62,842 bases of DNA from Erysipelotrichaceae bacterium (GCA_022799495.1 JAAWON010000005.1:1-62842); one strand, 5' to 3'. Shown: positions 51,386 through 60,788, counted from the first letter of the stretch. Program-made: numbers and translations. Notes: generated by a model not told the origin, from the letters alone.

Positions 51386-53002
51386 ATGCGAATCAATCAA
51401 GTCGATACATCAGGATATGAACAATTGTGCCAGACATATGGATTACAAGGATTGGCAGCCAAGGTTTGTGTGGCGCATCAGTTATCACATGCGCAAATCG
51501 AGGAGTTATTGAAAACGAAGGGCCTTTGTGATCCCAATCAGGCAAACGGTGTACAGGAGATTATTCAGCGTTTGACGCTGGCAAAACAACAAGAGGAACG
51601 CGTATTGGTGTGCGGAGATTATGATGCGGATGGAATTTGTGCAACAACGATCCTCTATGATGCATTGAAGCGCTTTGGCATTGCTTGTGGATATTACATC
51701 CCCAATCGTTTCAAAGAAGGATATGGGCTGCATCGTACAACAATAGATTTGGCCAAACAAAAAGGCTATTCATTGTTAATTACAGTGGATAATGGGGTGA
51801 AATGCTTAGACGAATTGATGTATTGTCAGCAGGTTGGAATAGAGGTGATTGTCAGTGATCATCATACGATGGATGGGGAAGTTCCTTGTGCGCATTTGCT
51901 TCATCCATCGCTGATGGGCGAGCCTTTTACAACTCTGTGCGGTGCCGGAGTCGCTTTGCAGCTGGCGCGTGCGCTCATCGGTGAAGTCCCGGAACATGTG
52001 GTACTCGCCTGTGTTGCTTCCATTGGCGATGTGATGCCTTTGTGGCAAGAGACAAGAAGTATTGTTAAAATGGGCCTGCGCTATCTCAATGAAGGAATTT
52101 GTTTGCCCATTCAAGCATTGGCGAAAGGGGATGGTAACGCTTGGGATGTGCGAAAAATCGCTTTTCAGGTAGTACCTAAACTCAATACGACAGGGCGATT
52201 GGCGGATCAAATCAATGTCAATCAAACTGTGCGTTATTTATTGATGAATGAAGCATCACAAATTGCCCTTGTGGCGCAGCAGATTGAGCAATTTAATCAA
52301 CAGCGCCGTTCCATGAGCAATCGCATGTGTGAACAGGCAACTCATTTGATTCAAGATGATGTATCTTTTCAGGTGCTATATGATGAAAGTTTTCATGAGG
52401 GATTAAGTGGCTTGGTAGCCGGAAAACTGGTTGAGCAGACCCAATGTTGTGTGGCGGTGTTTGCCAATGGGCAAAATGATTTGCTAAAAGGGAGTATTCG
52501 CAGTTTTGGTGAGGTGGATTTACGTAATTTCTTTCAAGACTGTCCATTTGAAATAGTTGCCTATGGCGGACATCAAGCCGCAGCCGGTATCACCATTCAT
52601 AAGCAAGATCTTAGTGCTCTGCGGGAATTTGTCGCAAACAAGATGACACAGATAGCCGCAACTCCAAATGATGTACAAGTTGATGCAATTCCTTGTCGAA
52701 TGGAGGAATTGAGTGTGGATGCAGTTGCTCAATTAACAAAGCTTGCGCCGTTTGGCGAAGGGTTTCCTCAGCCATTGTTTTATATTGATCATTATCCGAT
52801 TAAAGCGCTGCGCCAGTTATCAGGCGGCAAGCATTTGAAATGGGAGAGTTTGGCACAGGTGGACGCATTGTATTTTAATGCAAAAGATGTCTATGCACGA
52901 TACAAAGATCATACGGAACTGGCCTTTTTAGGTACTCTGGCGATCAATGAATATCGTAATGAAAAAAAAGTAAATATTTTCATTAACGAAGTAATTTCGT
53001 AA
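51386..53002 (+). CDS. recJ: Single-stranded-DNA exonuclease RecJ
   Basis: RecJ degrades 5' single-stranded DNA in recombination and repair. The 538-residue protein has DHH motifs DYDADG at 78-83, TVDNGVK, SDHH at 157-160, CVASIGDVMPL and a DHHA1 loop FVAYGGHQAAAG, followed by an OB domain. It lacks the long C-terminal extension of Bacillus RecJ. The ATG at 51386 follows AAAGGAGG. apt comes 67 bp later. Confidence 0.92.
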   Translation: MRINQVDTSGYEQLCQTYGLQGLAAKVCVAHQLSHAQIEELLKTKGLCDPNQANGVQEIIQRLTLAKQQEERVLVCGDYDADGICATTILYDALKRFGIACGYYIPNRFKEGYGLHRTTIDLAKQKGYSLLITVDNGVKCLDELMYCQQVGIEVIVSDHHTMDGEVPCAHLLHPSLMGEPFTTLCGAGVALQLARALIGEVPEHVVLACVASIGDVMPLWQETRSIVKMGLRYLNEGICLPIQALAKGDGNAWDVRKIAFQVVPKLNTTGRLADQINVNQTVRYLLMNEASQIALVAQQIEQFNQQRRSMSNRMCEQATHLIQDDVSFQVLYDESFHEGLSGLVAGKLVEQTQCCVAVFANGQNDLLKGSIRSFGEVDLRNFFQDCPFEIVAYGGHQAAAGITIHKQDLSALREFVANKMTQIAATPNDVQVDAIPCRMEELSVDAVAQLTKLAPFGEGFPQPLFYIDHYPIKALRQLSGGKHLKWESLAQVDALYFNAKDVYARYKDHTELAFLGTLAINEYRNEKKVNIFINEVIS

Positions 53003-53021
53003 TGCATTTTCAGAAAGGATT

Positions 53022-53030
53022 TGTTATAAT
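53022..53030 (+). promoter_or_regulatory. Extended -10 promoter of apt
   Basis: TGTTATAAT fits the TGn-TATAAT motif 40 bp before apt. Confidence 0.45.
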
Positions 53031-53069
53031 AGGAAAAAAGAATGACAATCATAAAAGGAGGCCGATGCT

Positions 53070-53582
53070 ATGGATTTCAAGCAATATATCGCAAGTATAC
53101 CCGATTTTCCCAAAACAGGCGTTTTGTTTCGCGATATTACGCCGCTATTGGGAAATGGACCGGCATTTCATGAAGCATGTGAGCGCTTAATTGCATTTGC
53201 TCGTGAGGTTCACGCAGATATTATTGTAGGACCGGAATCCCGTGGTTTTCTGCTTGGCTGTCCGATAGCTTATGCTTTGCAAGTTGGCTTTGTGCCGATT
53301 CGCAAGCCCGGTAAACTGCCGCGTGAAACTTTGAATATCACTTATGATTTGGAATACGGCTCCAATGAATTGCAAATGCATGCGGATGGAATTCAGAAAG
53401 GGCAGCGGGTGCTGATAATTGATGACTTATTGGCAACCGGTGGAACTGCGGATGCGGTGGTTCAGATGGTAGAGAAGTTGGGCGCAGAAGTGGCAGGATG
53501 TGCTTTTCTGATCGAATTGGCGGATTTAAAAGGTAGAGAACTGCTAAAGCAATATCCTATTTATTCATTGATGACATATTAA
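53070..53582 (+). CDS. apt: Adenine phosphoribosyltransferase
   Basis: The enzyme salvages adenine to AMP with PRPP. The 170-residue protein begins [20 protein letters not shown] and has the PRPP loop [17 protein letters not shown] at 114-130 with the Asp118-Asp119 pair. ESRGF near 56-60 is characteristic. AAAGGAGG lies before the ATG. rel follows after a hairpin, as in Bacillus. Confidence 0.95.
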   Translation: MDFKQYIASIPDFPKTGVLFRDITPLLGNGPAFHEACERLIAFAREVHADIIVGPESRGFLLGCPIAYALQVGFVPIRKPGKLPRETLNITYDLEYGSNELQMHADGIQKGQRVLIIDDLLATGGTADAVVQMVEKLGAEVAGCAFLIELADLKGRELLKQYPIYSLMTY

Positions 53583-53584
53583 GT

Positions 53585-53604
53585 AAAGGGGGATTCCCCT
53601 TTTT
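53585..53604 (+). terminator. Hairpin between apt and rel
   Basis: AAAGGGG and CCCCTTT pair around GATT and lead into T5. It may reduce readthrough into rel. Confidence 0.5.
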
Positions 53605-53624
53605 GCCAAAGGGAGGTGTTGGTG

Positions 53625-55832
53625 ATGGCGCAGAAGGCATCGGTCAGTTTCGATGATGTGATGAAGGAAATCAAGACATATATTCGCAAAGAGGAGAACA
53701 TTGATCTGATTTTGCGTGCCTATCAGTGCGCCCAAAAGCAGCACGAGGGTCAGATGCGCAAAAGTGGTGAACCATATTTGGTGCATTTAGTGGCAGTGGC
53801 GCAGATTTTAGCCCAGTTGCGCACCGGTCCGACCACGATTGCGGCTGGTTTGCTTCATGATGTGATTGAGGACTGTGAGATGAGTGCTGCTGAGATGAGC
53901 GAGCGCTTCAATGAGGAAGTGACTATGCTGGTGGAGGCAGTTACGAAGATTTCCAACCTCAAATTCCGTGATGAAAAAGAGTATCAAGCAAGCAATCACC
54001 GTAAGATTTTTATTGCCATGGCAAAAGATGTGCGAGTGATTTTAATCAAATTGGCGGATCGGCTGCACAATATGCGCACCTTGCAGTATATGACTGCGGA
54101 AAAACAGAAACGCATTGCCGCTGAGACATTGGAAGTCTATGCGCCGATAGCGCATCGTCTTGGTATCAGCGAGATTAAAAATGAACTGGAAGATCTTGCA
54201 TTTCTCTATTTGGATTATGATAAATATCACGAGATCGCGCATCTGGTAGAGAAGCGTAAAGTAGAGCGAGATACACAGGTAAAGCATATGATCCAAGAGA
54301 TCAGTGAGATGATGGATGAGCATCATATTACGTATCGTATCTTTGGGCGCAGTAAGCATCTTTACAGCATTTATAAAAAAATGCGAACAAAGAATAAGCG
54401 CTTTGAGGAGATTATGGATTTATTGGCGATTCGCATCATTACGGATACGGATACAGCCTGTTATGAGATATTGGGATATATTCATGCCAAATACCGACCA
54501 ATCCCGGGGCGCTTTAAGGATTATATCGCTATGCCTAAGGTGAATATGTATCAATCATTGCATACGACGATTGTCGCAGATGGCGGAAATATTTTTGAGG
54601 TACAAATTCGTACCGAAGCAATGGATCGCATTGCTGAACAAGGTATCGCAGCACATTGGCGTTATAAGGAAAGCAGTGGCTTCAGTATGAAAGTGATGCA
54701 GAAGGAACTGGAGGAACAACTGCACTGGTTGCGTGATTTTAGCATTATGAGCGATGAGGTCAATGATGATGCGATGGAGTTCATGAATCTCATGCAAAAG
54801 GATATTTTTGAGGCCAATGTCTATGTCATGTCTCCCAAAGGCAGGGTAATCGCTTTGCCCAATGGTTCGACTCCAATTGATTTTGCCTATCGCATTCATA
54901 CAGAAGTGGGGCATCAAGCGGTTGGCGCTACTGTCAATGGTGTGTTGGTTCCTTTGAATACGCCGTTGAAAACCGGTGATGTAGTGGATATCCGCACATC
55001 GAAGCAATCAGGCGGTCCCAGTGAGGATTGGCTCAAAATAGTGAAAAGCAATCATGCGCGTAATAAAATCCGTTCTTTTTTCCAACGTCGTGAGAATGAG
55101 CAGCGTTCCGGCGGTATCAAAAAGGGCGAAGAAATGCTCAGCGAGGAATTGAAGCGCCGTGGCTTGGAATTGGCGCAGTATTTTGATAAGAAGCGGATTG
55201 AAGGGATTATGGGAAGTCTTTCTTTTTCCAGTTATCAGGATTTGTTATATGCGATCGGGGTGAAAAGCATCGCATTGAGTGCAGTCATTGAACGGTTGGT
55301 CAATCATAAAACAAGCATACCTTTGGATAATGAAAATTTGGTGGAACTATTCAACCGTCAGGAATCAAGTCGCAGGCGTCCCCCAAGCAAAAGCGGTGTT
55401 TATGTCAATGGCGTGGAAACGATGAAGGTTTCACTGGCTTCATGTTGTACACCGGTGCCGGGAGATGAAATCATCGGTTATATCTCTAAGGGACAGGGCG
55501 TTAAAGTGCATCGGAAAGACTGCCCCAATATTCAGCGTGAAAAAGCACGTTTAATTGAGGTAAACTGGGAAGAAGAAATTGAGCAGAAGCAGTATGAGGT
55601 AAAATTGGTGGTTCGCTCTATGGATCGCAATTTTCTATTGAGTGATATCGTTACAGTGGTTTCACAATGTAAAGCCGGATTGAATCATGTGGATTCTAAA
55701 GTGAATGAGGATCGTTTAACCGCAACCACCAAAATGAGTGTAGTGGTATCAGATGCGACGCATTTACAGTCCTTGATTGCCAATTTGCGCAAAATCAATT
55801 CGGTTATGGAAGTTGAACGTGTCATTCAATAA
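53625..55832 (+). CDS. rel: Bifunctional (p)ppGpp synthetase/hydrolase Rel
   Basis: The 735-residue stringent response enzyme makes and breaks (p)ppGpp. The HD hydrolase has His54, HDVIED at 78-83; the synthetase has RFKD at 296-299, the RxKD form typical of bifunctional enzymes, and MPKVNMYQSLHTT. TGS (VMSPKGRVIALPNGSTPIDFAY), a zinc-finger-like part with SCCTPVPGDEI and a C-terminal ACT domain follow. The ATG at 53625 follows GGGAGGTG. dtd, usually next, is absent. Confidence 0.95.
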   Translation: MAQKASVSFDDVMKEIKTYIRKEENIDLILRAYQCAQKQHEGQMRKSGEPYLVHLVAVAQILAQLRTGPTTIAAGLLHDVIEDCEMSAAEMSERFNEEVTMLVEAVTKISNLKFRDEKEYQASNHRKIFIAMAKDVRVILIKLADRLHNMRTLQYMTAEKQKRIAAETLEVYAPIAHRLGISEIKNELEDLAFLYLDYDKYHEIAHLVEKRKVERDTQVKHMIQEISEMMDEHHITYRIFGRSKHLYSIYKKMRTKNKRFEEIMDLLAIRIITDTDTACYEILGYIHAKYRPIPGRFKDYIAMPKVNMYQSLHTTIVADGGNIFEVQIRTEAMDRIAEQGIAAHWRYKESSGFSMKVMQKELEEQLHWLRDFSIMSDEVNDDAMEFMNLMQKDIFEANVYVMSPKGRVIALPNGSTPIDFAYRIHTEVGHQAVGATVNGVLVPLNTPLKTGDVVDIRTSKQSGGPSEDWLKIVKSNHARNKIRSFFQRRENEQRSGGIKKGEEMLSEELKRRGLELAQYFDKKRIEGIMGSLSFSSYQDLLYAIGVKSIALSAVIERLVNHKTSIPLDNENLVELFNRQESSRRRPPSKSGVYVNGVETMKVSLASCCTPVPGDEIIGYISKGQGVKVHRKDCPNIQREKARLIEVNWEEEIEQKQYEVKLVVRSMDRNFLLSDIVTVVSQCKAGLNHVDSKVNEDRLTATTKMSVVVSDATHLQSLIANLRKINSVMEVERVIQ

Positions 55833-55877
55833 CTGATGAAGGGATGAACAGTTGACACAAACTTACCATGAACTATT

Positions 55878-55909
55878 TGGCAGGGAATTGCTCTCTGCCA
55901 TTTTATTTT
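55878..55909 (+). terminator. Terminator after rel
   Basis: TGGCAGGGA pairs with TCTCTGCCA (one G-U pair) around ATTGC, then TTTTATTTT. Confidence 0.8.
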
Positions 55910-55965
55910 GCTTGATCATAAGGTTTGGATACATCTAAGGTTACTTCTAATGACATTGGTTTTAC

Positions 55966-55994
55966 TTGACAGATGGAATAATAGAATATATAAT
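55966..55994 (+). promoter_or_regulatory. Perfect consensus promoter of the tetR gene
   Basis: TTGACA (55966-55971) and TATAAT (55989-55994) are 17 bp apart, the full sigma-A consensus. Such a promoter normally needs tight repression. Confidence 0.85.
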
Positions 55995-55997
55995 CAA

Positions 55998-56020
55998 TTT
56001 ATATAAATAATTTATATAAA
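55998..56020. promoter_or_regulatory. Tandem palindromic operator of the TetR regulator
   Basis: Two copies of the self-complementary TTTATATAAA (55998-56007 and 56011-56020) are 3 bp apart and begin 3 bp after the -10. A repressor there would block initiation, so autorepression by the adjacent TetR protein is likely. Confidence 0.65.
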
Positions 56021-56040
56021 ATAAGAGAAAGGATTCAAGG

Positions 56041-56604
56041 ATGCCAAAACAAAGAATTACAAAGGAAATGATTGTGGACGCTGCATTTCATTTTGCCCGT
56101 GAGGGAGGGATGGAACAGGTGTTGGTAAAACAGATTGCGAGCTATTTGGGATGCAGTGTGCAACCAATTTACAGTTATTGCGAAAACATGGAAGATCTAC
56201 GCAATGAAGTTGTTGCCAAAGTAAAAGATTTTGTGCGTGAGTATGTAAAGAATCATTTAGACCAAAGTGATCCTTTTCGCAGCAGTGGACAGATTTATAT
56301 CCAACTGGCAAAAGAAGAACCACATCTTTATCAAATATTCATTCTACATGAGCGTAACAACATTACCTCTTGGGCGGATTTATATGCACAGGAATGCAGT
56401 CCCACCATGGCCGCAGCGATCAGTGAAGCGCTGGGAATGGAGGTGACACAAGCGCAGCAGTTGCATTTACACATGTTGATTTATACCATCGGTTTAGGGG
56501 CAATTTTTGCGATGTGCAAGCCCGGTATCCCACCCACCGATATATTTGCGAAGCAAGCTGCGGCTTATCAGGCTTTCTATGCTTATTTATGTAAAGAAAC
56601 GTGA
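56041..56604 (+). CDS. TetR family transcriptional regulator
   Basis: The 187-residue protein has an N-terminal helix-turn-helix (KEMIVDAAFHFAREGGMEQVLVKQIASYLGCSVQPIYSYCENMEDL), with VKQIASYLGCSVQPIYSY as the recognition part, and an alpha-helical ligand domain. It lies 20 bp after a double palindrome and consensus promoter. The flavodoxin-like gene 55 bp downstream may be its main target. The ligand is unknown. Confidence 0.85.
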   Translation: MPKQRITKEMIVDAAFHFAREGGMEQVLVKQIASYLGCSVQPIYSYCENMEDLRNEVVAKVKDFVREYVKNHLDQSDPFRSSGQIYIQLAKEEPHLYQIFILHERNNITSWADLYAQECSPTMAAAISEALGMEVTQAQQLHLHMLIYTIGLGAIFAMCKPGIPPTDIFAKQAAAYQAFYAYLCKET

Positions 56605-56659
56605 TTACGGAAGAGGATTAAGTAATCGTGACAAGTGCAGCATTAAGGAGGAATAAGGA

Positions 56660-57193
56660 ATGCAGAAGGGTATCATTTTGTATCAGTCAAAATATGGGGC
56701 GAGTGAACAATATGCACATATGTTATCAAAGCGTTGTGGCTACGCTTGTGCCAAATTGAAGGACCATGCATCACTTGATCTTGATTCCTATCATACATTG
56801 ATTATCGTAAGTGGCGTTTATGCCGGGGGAATGGCCGGAAGTTCGATTTTACGCAAGCAGTATGCGAAGTGGAAACACCATCCGATCCTATTGCTGGCAG
56901 TCGGAGCCTCTCCCTATGATGAGAGTGCTCTTGCTCAACTGCGCAAACAGACCCATTTACCCGAAGATATAGCGTTGTTTTATGCGCGTGGCACTTGGAA
57001 TCTAAAGAATATGACACTGGTGGATCGCAGTTTATGCAAACTGTTGCTCAAAACGGTGCACCGGAAAAAGGATGAAGCAACTGAGCCATGGATGAGAGCT
57101 TTACTGGAAACCGGAGAAAAGGAAGCATCTTGGATTAGCGAGTGTTATTTAGAGAAACTGTTAAAGCATCTAAAGGAACATTCATTGTTATAA
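56660..57193 (+). CDS. Flavodoxin-domain protein (Flavodoxin_5 / HemG-like)
   Basis: The 177-residue protein begins GIILYQSKYGASEQYAHML, where SKYGASE would hold the FMN phosphate, and has the LIIVSGVYAGGMAGSSI loop. Similarity is to flavodoxin-like proteins that include HemG. The C-terminal ETGEKEASWISE is not a known motif. No haem genes are near, so a redox or stress role under TetR control is more likely. AAGGAGGAATAAGGA precedes the ATG. Confidence 0.75.
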   Translation: MQKGIILYQSKYGASEQYAHMLSKRCGYACAKLKDHASLDLDSYHTLIIVSGVYAGGMAGSSILRKQYAKWKHHPILLLAVGASPYDESALAQLRKQTHLPEDIALFYARGTWNLKNMTLVDRSLCKLLLKTVHRKKDEATEPWMRALLETGEKEASWISECYLEKLLKHLKEHSLL

Positions 57194-57226
57194 AAGAAAA
57201 TCCTATATGTGTCCGATTGATTTTTC

Positions 57227-57255
57227 TTGACAAATGGTGCAGTTATCGCTAAACT
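57227..57255 (+). promoter_or_regulatory. Promoter of hisS-aspS
   Basis: TTGACA (57227-57232) and TAAACT (57250-57255) are 17 bp apart. Confidence 0.65.
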
Positions 57256-57261
57256 ATAACC

Positions 57262-57482
57262 ATATCTGTAATGCATGGATTGTAATATCTAAGGATCACA
57301 GAGAGGAAATGAGTGCTGAGACATTTCCATCCGTTTGGGTATGACAGGACGCCATGATAGGAGTATTCAGGAAATGGAATGCCGGCTGCTTCCCGTTACG
57401 AAGAAAAGCGCATAAAGGAATATTTTCTTTATGAAGTAAGGTGGCACCGCGTATTCTACGTCCTTATTCAGGACGTTTTTTT
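57262..57482 (+). promoter_or_regulatory. T-box riboswitch of hisS-aspS (candidate Asp specifier)
   Basis: AGAGAG and a perfect apical stem GGAAATG/CATTTCC are followed by the specifier region GTATGACAGG, then the T-box core AAGGTGGCACCGCG at 57438-57451 and terminator ACGTCC/GGACGT with seven T. Compared with the leuS leader, the codon in the specifier place is GAC (57343-57345), which reads Asp, so charging of tRNA-Asp would control both genes. A CAC His codon is not present in the loop. The assignment of the exact triplet needs a fold. Confidence 0.85.
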
Positions 57483-57504
57483 ATTTTCATGAGGAGGAAT
57501 CTAT

Positions 57505-58830
57505 ATGAATTATCAAGTACCACGAGGAACACAGGATATTACACCGCAGGAAAGCGGAAAGTGGCAGCGTTTGGAGGATCTCATCCGCCAATTCTGTTAT
57601 GTGTATAATTACAAGGAAATCCGTACACCGATTTTTGAACATACCGGCGTATTTAAGCGTGGAAATGATGCCAGCGATATGGTAAACAAGGAAATGTATA
57701 CATTCTGCGCTGACAATTCATCCACTTCATTGACGCTGCGCCCGGAAATGACTGCAGGAGTGGTGCGCAGTTATGTGGAACATAAGCTGTATGGAGAACC
57801 AGATCAGCCGGCTAAACTTTATTATGTCGGTCCGATGTTTCGCCATGAGCGTCCGCAAAAAGGAAGGCAGCGGATGTTTCATCAATTTGGGGTTGAGGTC
57901 ATCGGTGCCAAGCATCCTTTGTTGGATGTGGAGACGATTGCACTAGGATGGTCATTTGTATCTGCTTTAGGGTTACAGGATATGAAAGTATTGATCAATA
58001 CATTAGGAGATGATGCATCTCGCAGTGCTTATCGTGAAGCATTAAGGGAACACTTCAAATCCTCCATTCATACGATGTGTCCGGATTGCCAGCGTCGTTA
58101 TGAACAAAATCCATTGCGCATCCTTGATTGCAAAATTGATCGAGAACGCGAGGAAATGAAACAGGCACCGCAGATTAAGGATTATTTAACACCGGAATCA
58201 AAAGCGTATTTTGAACAGGTGTTGGATGGACTTCGTGCATTGAGCATCCCTTATGAAGTGGATGACACATTGGTGCGCGGTTTGGATTATTACACGCATA
58301 CAGTCTTTGAGGTAGTATCACTCAACCGTGGTATGGGCGCGCAGTCTACCGTATTTGGCGGTGGTCGCTATGATGGTATGGTGGAATATTTCGGTGGTCC
58401 GCAAGTGAGCGGCATCGGTTGGGCACTTGGTATGGAGCGGCTGTTAATTGCCTGCGAGGCGGAAGGAATTGATTTAGGCGGATCAGATAGTATGGATGCC
58501 TATGTGCTTTGTTTGTCGCCATCGCTTTCTTTACCGGCTTTACAGATTGCCACCCAACTGCGTGCGGCAGGCTATCAATGTGATTTTGATTATCAAGGAC
58601 GCTCTTTTAAAGCACAGTTTAAAACCGTGGAGCGAAAAAAAGCCAAAGTTGCGGTATTGATCGGTGAAGATGAGATGAAACAAGGGAAGGTTACTTTGAA
58701 ACGCATTCGTGATCAGTATCAAATCAGTGTTGCTCAAGATGATTTGATTGCGGCAATGGATACACTATTTGAGGATGAGCATGAAGTGAATCATCATGAG
58801 CAGGAAATGAAAGGAAGTGATGCACAATGA
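57505..58830 (+). CDS. hisS: Histidyl-tRNA synthetase
   Basis: The 441-residue class II synthetase starts YQVPRGTQDITPQES and has motif 2 GPMFRHERPQKGRQRMFHQF, the His-specific LVRGLDYYTHTVFEV and motif 3 GIGWALGMERLL, then the anticodon domain. AGGAGG precedes the ATG. Its end overlaps aspS by ATGA, so the pair is translated together. Confidence 0.95.
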   Translation: MNYQVPRGTQDITPQESGKWQRLEDLIRQFCYVYNYKEIRTPIFEHTGVFKRGNDASDMVNKEMYTFCADNSSTSLTLRPEMTAGVVRSYVEHKLYGEPDQPAKLYYVGPMFRHERPQKGRQRMFHQFGVEVIGAKHPLLDVETIALGWSFVSALGLQDMKVLINTLGDDASRSAYREALREHFKSSIHTMCPDCQRRYEQNPLRILDCKIDREREEMKQAPQIKDYLTPESKAYFEQVLDGLRALSIPYEVDDTLVRGLDYYTHTVFEVVSLNRGMGAQSTVFGGGRYDGMVEYFGGPQVSGIGWALGMERLLIACEAEGIDLGGSDSMDAYVLCLSPSLSLPALQIATQLRAAGYQCDFDYQGRSFKAQFKTVERKKAKVAVLIGEDEMKQGKVTLKRIRDQYQISVAQDDLIAAMDTLFEDEHEVNHHEQEMKGSDAQ

Positions 58831-60575
58831 TGCGGACTCATCATAATGGGGAATTGCGCATGGCAAATGTTGGGGAACAAGTTCAACTGGTTGGTTGGGT
58901 GAATAAGCGCCGTAATTTTGGCGCCTTGGTGTTTATCGACTTAAGAGATCGCTCCGGCATTTGCCAATTGGTTTTTGATGAAGAGATGGCAAAGGCAATT
59001 GTTGAGGTGCGCAATGAATATGTATTGGCAATTGCCGGTACTGTGGTAGAGCGTCAGGATAAAAATCCTAAAATGGCAACAGGTGATATTGAAATTCGTG
59101 TAGAACAAGTCAAAATCTTGAATAAAGCGAATACGACACCGCTGTTAATTGCTGATGAAACAGATGCATTGGAGGATACGCGCTTAAAATATCGTTATCT
59201 GGATTTACGCCGTACACCGATTCAACGGAATATGATTTTGCGCCACCAAGTTGCTTTATGTGTACGTAATTATCTATCCGCTCAAGGATTCATTGAGGTG
59301 GAGACGCCAATCCTATGCAAATCAACACCGGAAGGCGCTCGCGATTATTTGGTGCCAAGTCGTTTATCACCCGGAGAATTTTATGCCTTACCACAGTCAC
59401 CGCAACTTTATAAGCAGTTGTTAATGATTGGTGGCATGGAGAAATATTTTCAGATTGCACGTTGTTTTCGCGATGAGGATTTAAGAGCAGATCGTCAGCC
59501 GGAATTTACGCAAATTGACATTGAGATGAGTTTTGTAGAGGAAGAAGATGTATGGAATACAGTGGAAGGCTTAATGCGCAGTGTGTTTCAGACGATTAAG
59601 CAGATTGACTTGCCTCCTTTTCTTCGGCTGCCTTATGAGGAATGTATGGAGCGCTATGGCAGCGATAAACCTGACTTGCGCTTTGATATGGAACTGCGTA
59701 ATGTCAGTGAGTGCTTTGCGCATACTGAATTTCAAGTGTTTGCGAATACTTTGCAGACAGGTGGAATCATTCAAGCCATGTGTGTGAAAGCAGGTGCATC
59801 GAAATTCTCTCGTAAAGATTTGGATCGGCTGCAAGAATTTGTGAAAGTGTATCAGGCTAAGGCATTGGCTTATTTGAAATATGAGAAAGATGCGATCACG
59901 GGCTCTATTGCCAAGGTGATCAGTGATCAGGAGAAGCAGTGCTGTAAAGAACTGCTTCAGGCAGAGGACGGCGATTTAGTCTTCTTGATTGCTGATCGAA
60001 AGCGCATCGCCCAGACCGCCTTAGGCGCACTTAGAAATAAGTTAGGACATGATTTGGGATTGATTGATCAGGATGCCTATCGCTTCCTGTGGGTCAGTGA
60101 TTTTCCGATGTTTGAGTACAGTGAGGAGGAACAGCGCTATGTAGCGGCGCATCATCCCTTTACCGCCCCAAATGAGGAGGATGTGGATCGGTTGAAAAGC
60201 GATCCGGGGAATTGTTATTCAAGAGCCTATGATCTTGTGCTAAATGGTTATGAATTGTTAAGCGGTTCTATTCGTATTCATGATCAGGCTTTGCAGGCAA
60301 AGGTATTTGATGCCATTGGTTTAAGTGAACAGGAAGCCAAGGATAAGTTTGGTTTCTTCTTAGAAGCATTCCAGTATGGCACACCTCCACATGGTGGAGT
60401 AGGAATCGGTTTGGAACGCTTGGTTATGATTTTGGCAGGTACGGATAATATTCGTGATGTGGTGGCATTCCCGAAAACGGCCAGCGCAGCGGATTTAATG
60501 AGTGAGGCCCCGAGCCGCGTTTATGATGCGCAGTTGGAGGATTTGCATTTAAGCATTCGCATTCAAGGAAAATAA
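58827..60575 (+). CDS. aspS: Aspartyl-tRNA synthetase
   Basis: The 582-residue bacterial-type enzyme has an OB anticodon domain (VGWVNKRRNFGALVFIDLRDRSG), the class II core (RYLDLRR; FRDEDLRADRQPEFTQIDIEMSF), the GAD insertion typical of bacteria, and motif 3 GVGIGLERLVMILAG. Bacterial AspRS may be discriminating or also charge tRNA-Asn; no gat genes are in view. It ends in a terminator. The double ATG start is coupled to hisS. Confidence 0.95.
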   Translation: MMRTHHNGELRMANVGEQVQLVGWVNKRRNFGALVFIDLRDRSGICQLVFDEEMAKAIVEVRNEYVLAIAGTVVERQDKNPKMATGDIEIRVEQVKILNKANTTPLLIADETDALEDTRLKYRYLDLRRTPIQRNMILRHQVALCVRNYLSAQGFIEVETPILCKSTPEGARDYLVPSRLSPGEFYALPQSPQLYKQLLMIGGMEKYFQIARCFRDEDLRADRQPEFTQIDIEMSFVEEEDVWNTVEGLMRSVFQTIKQIDLPPFLRLPYEECMERYGSDKPDLRFDMELRNVSECFAHTEFQVFANTLQTGGIIQAMCVKAGASKFSRKDLDRLQEFVKVYQAKALAYLKYEKDAITGSIAKVISDQEKQCCKELLQAEDGDLVFLIADRKRIAQTALGALRNKLGHDLGLIDQDAYRFLWVSDFPMFEYSEEEQRYVAAHHPFTAPNEEDVDRLKSDPGNCYSRAYDLVLNGYELLSGSIRIHDQALQAKVFDAIGLSEQEAKDKFGFFLEAFQYGTPPHGGVGIGLERLVMILAGTDNIRDVVAFPKTASAADLMSEAPSRVYDAQLEDLHLSIRIQGK

Positions 60576-60608
60576 AGTATCATTGTTTTAAAGTACTATA
60601 TTAAAGAT

Positions 60609-60647
60609 CGCATCTCCGCCTAAAGAAAGTCGGGATGCATTTTTTTC
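60609..60647 (+). terminator. Terminator after aspS
   Basis: CGCATC-TCCG pairs with CGG-GATGC around an A-rich loop and runs into seven T. The following 115 bp to the repeat at 60763 show nothing I can name. Confidence 0.65.
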
Positions 60648-60762
60648 TTATCTTCTTGTCGATGTGAATCATAAACAAGAGTCTATTGGCATTGTTGTAA
60701 AATGAATCATCTCCATTAACCATCACATCTCATTTTCGCAGAAATATGCGAATTAAACGCAA

Positions 60763-60788
60763 ATCACCACATAAGATAATCATGATAA
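60763..60788 (+). repeat. Copy 2 of the 26-bp dispersed repeat
   Basis: It shares ATCACCACATAAGA exactly with 15453-15466 and differs at only three of the 26 positions. Both copies are preceded by CGC two bases upstream. Confidence 0.5.
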
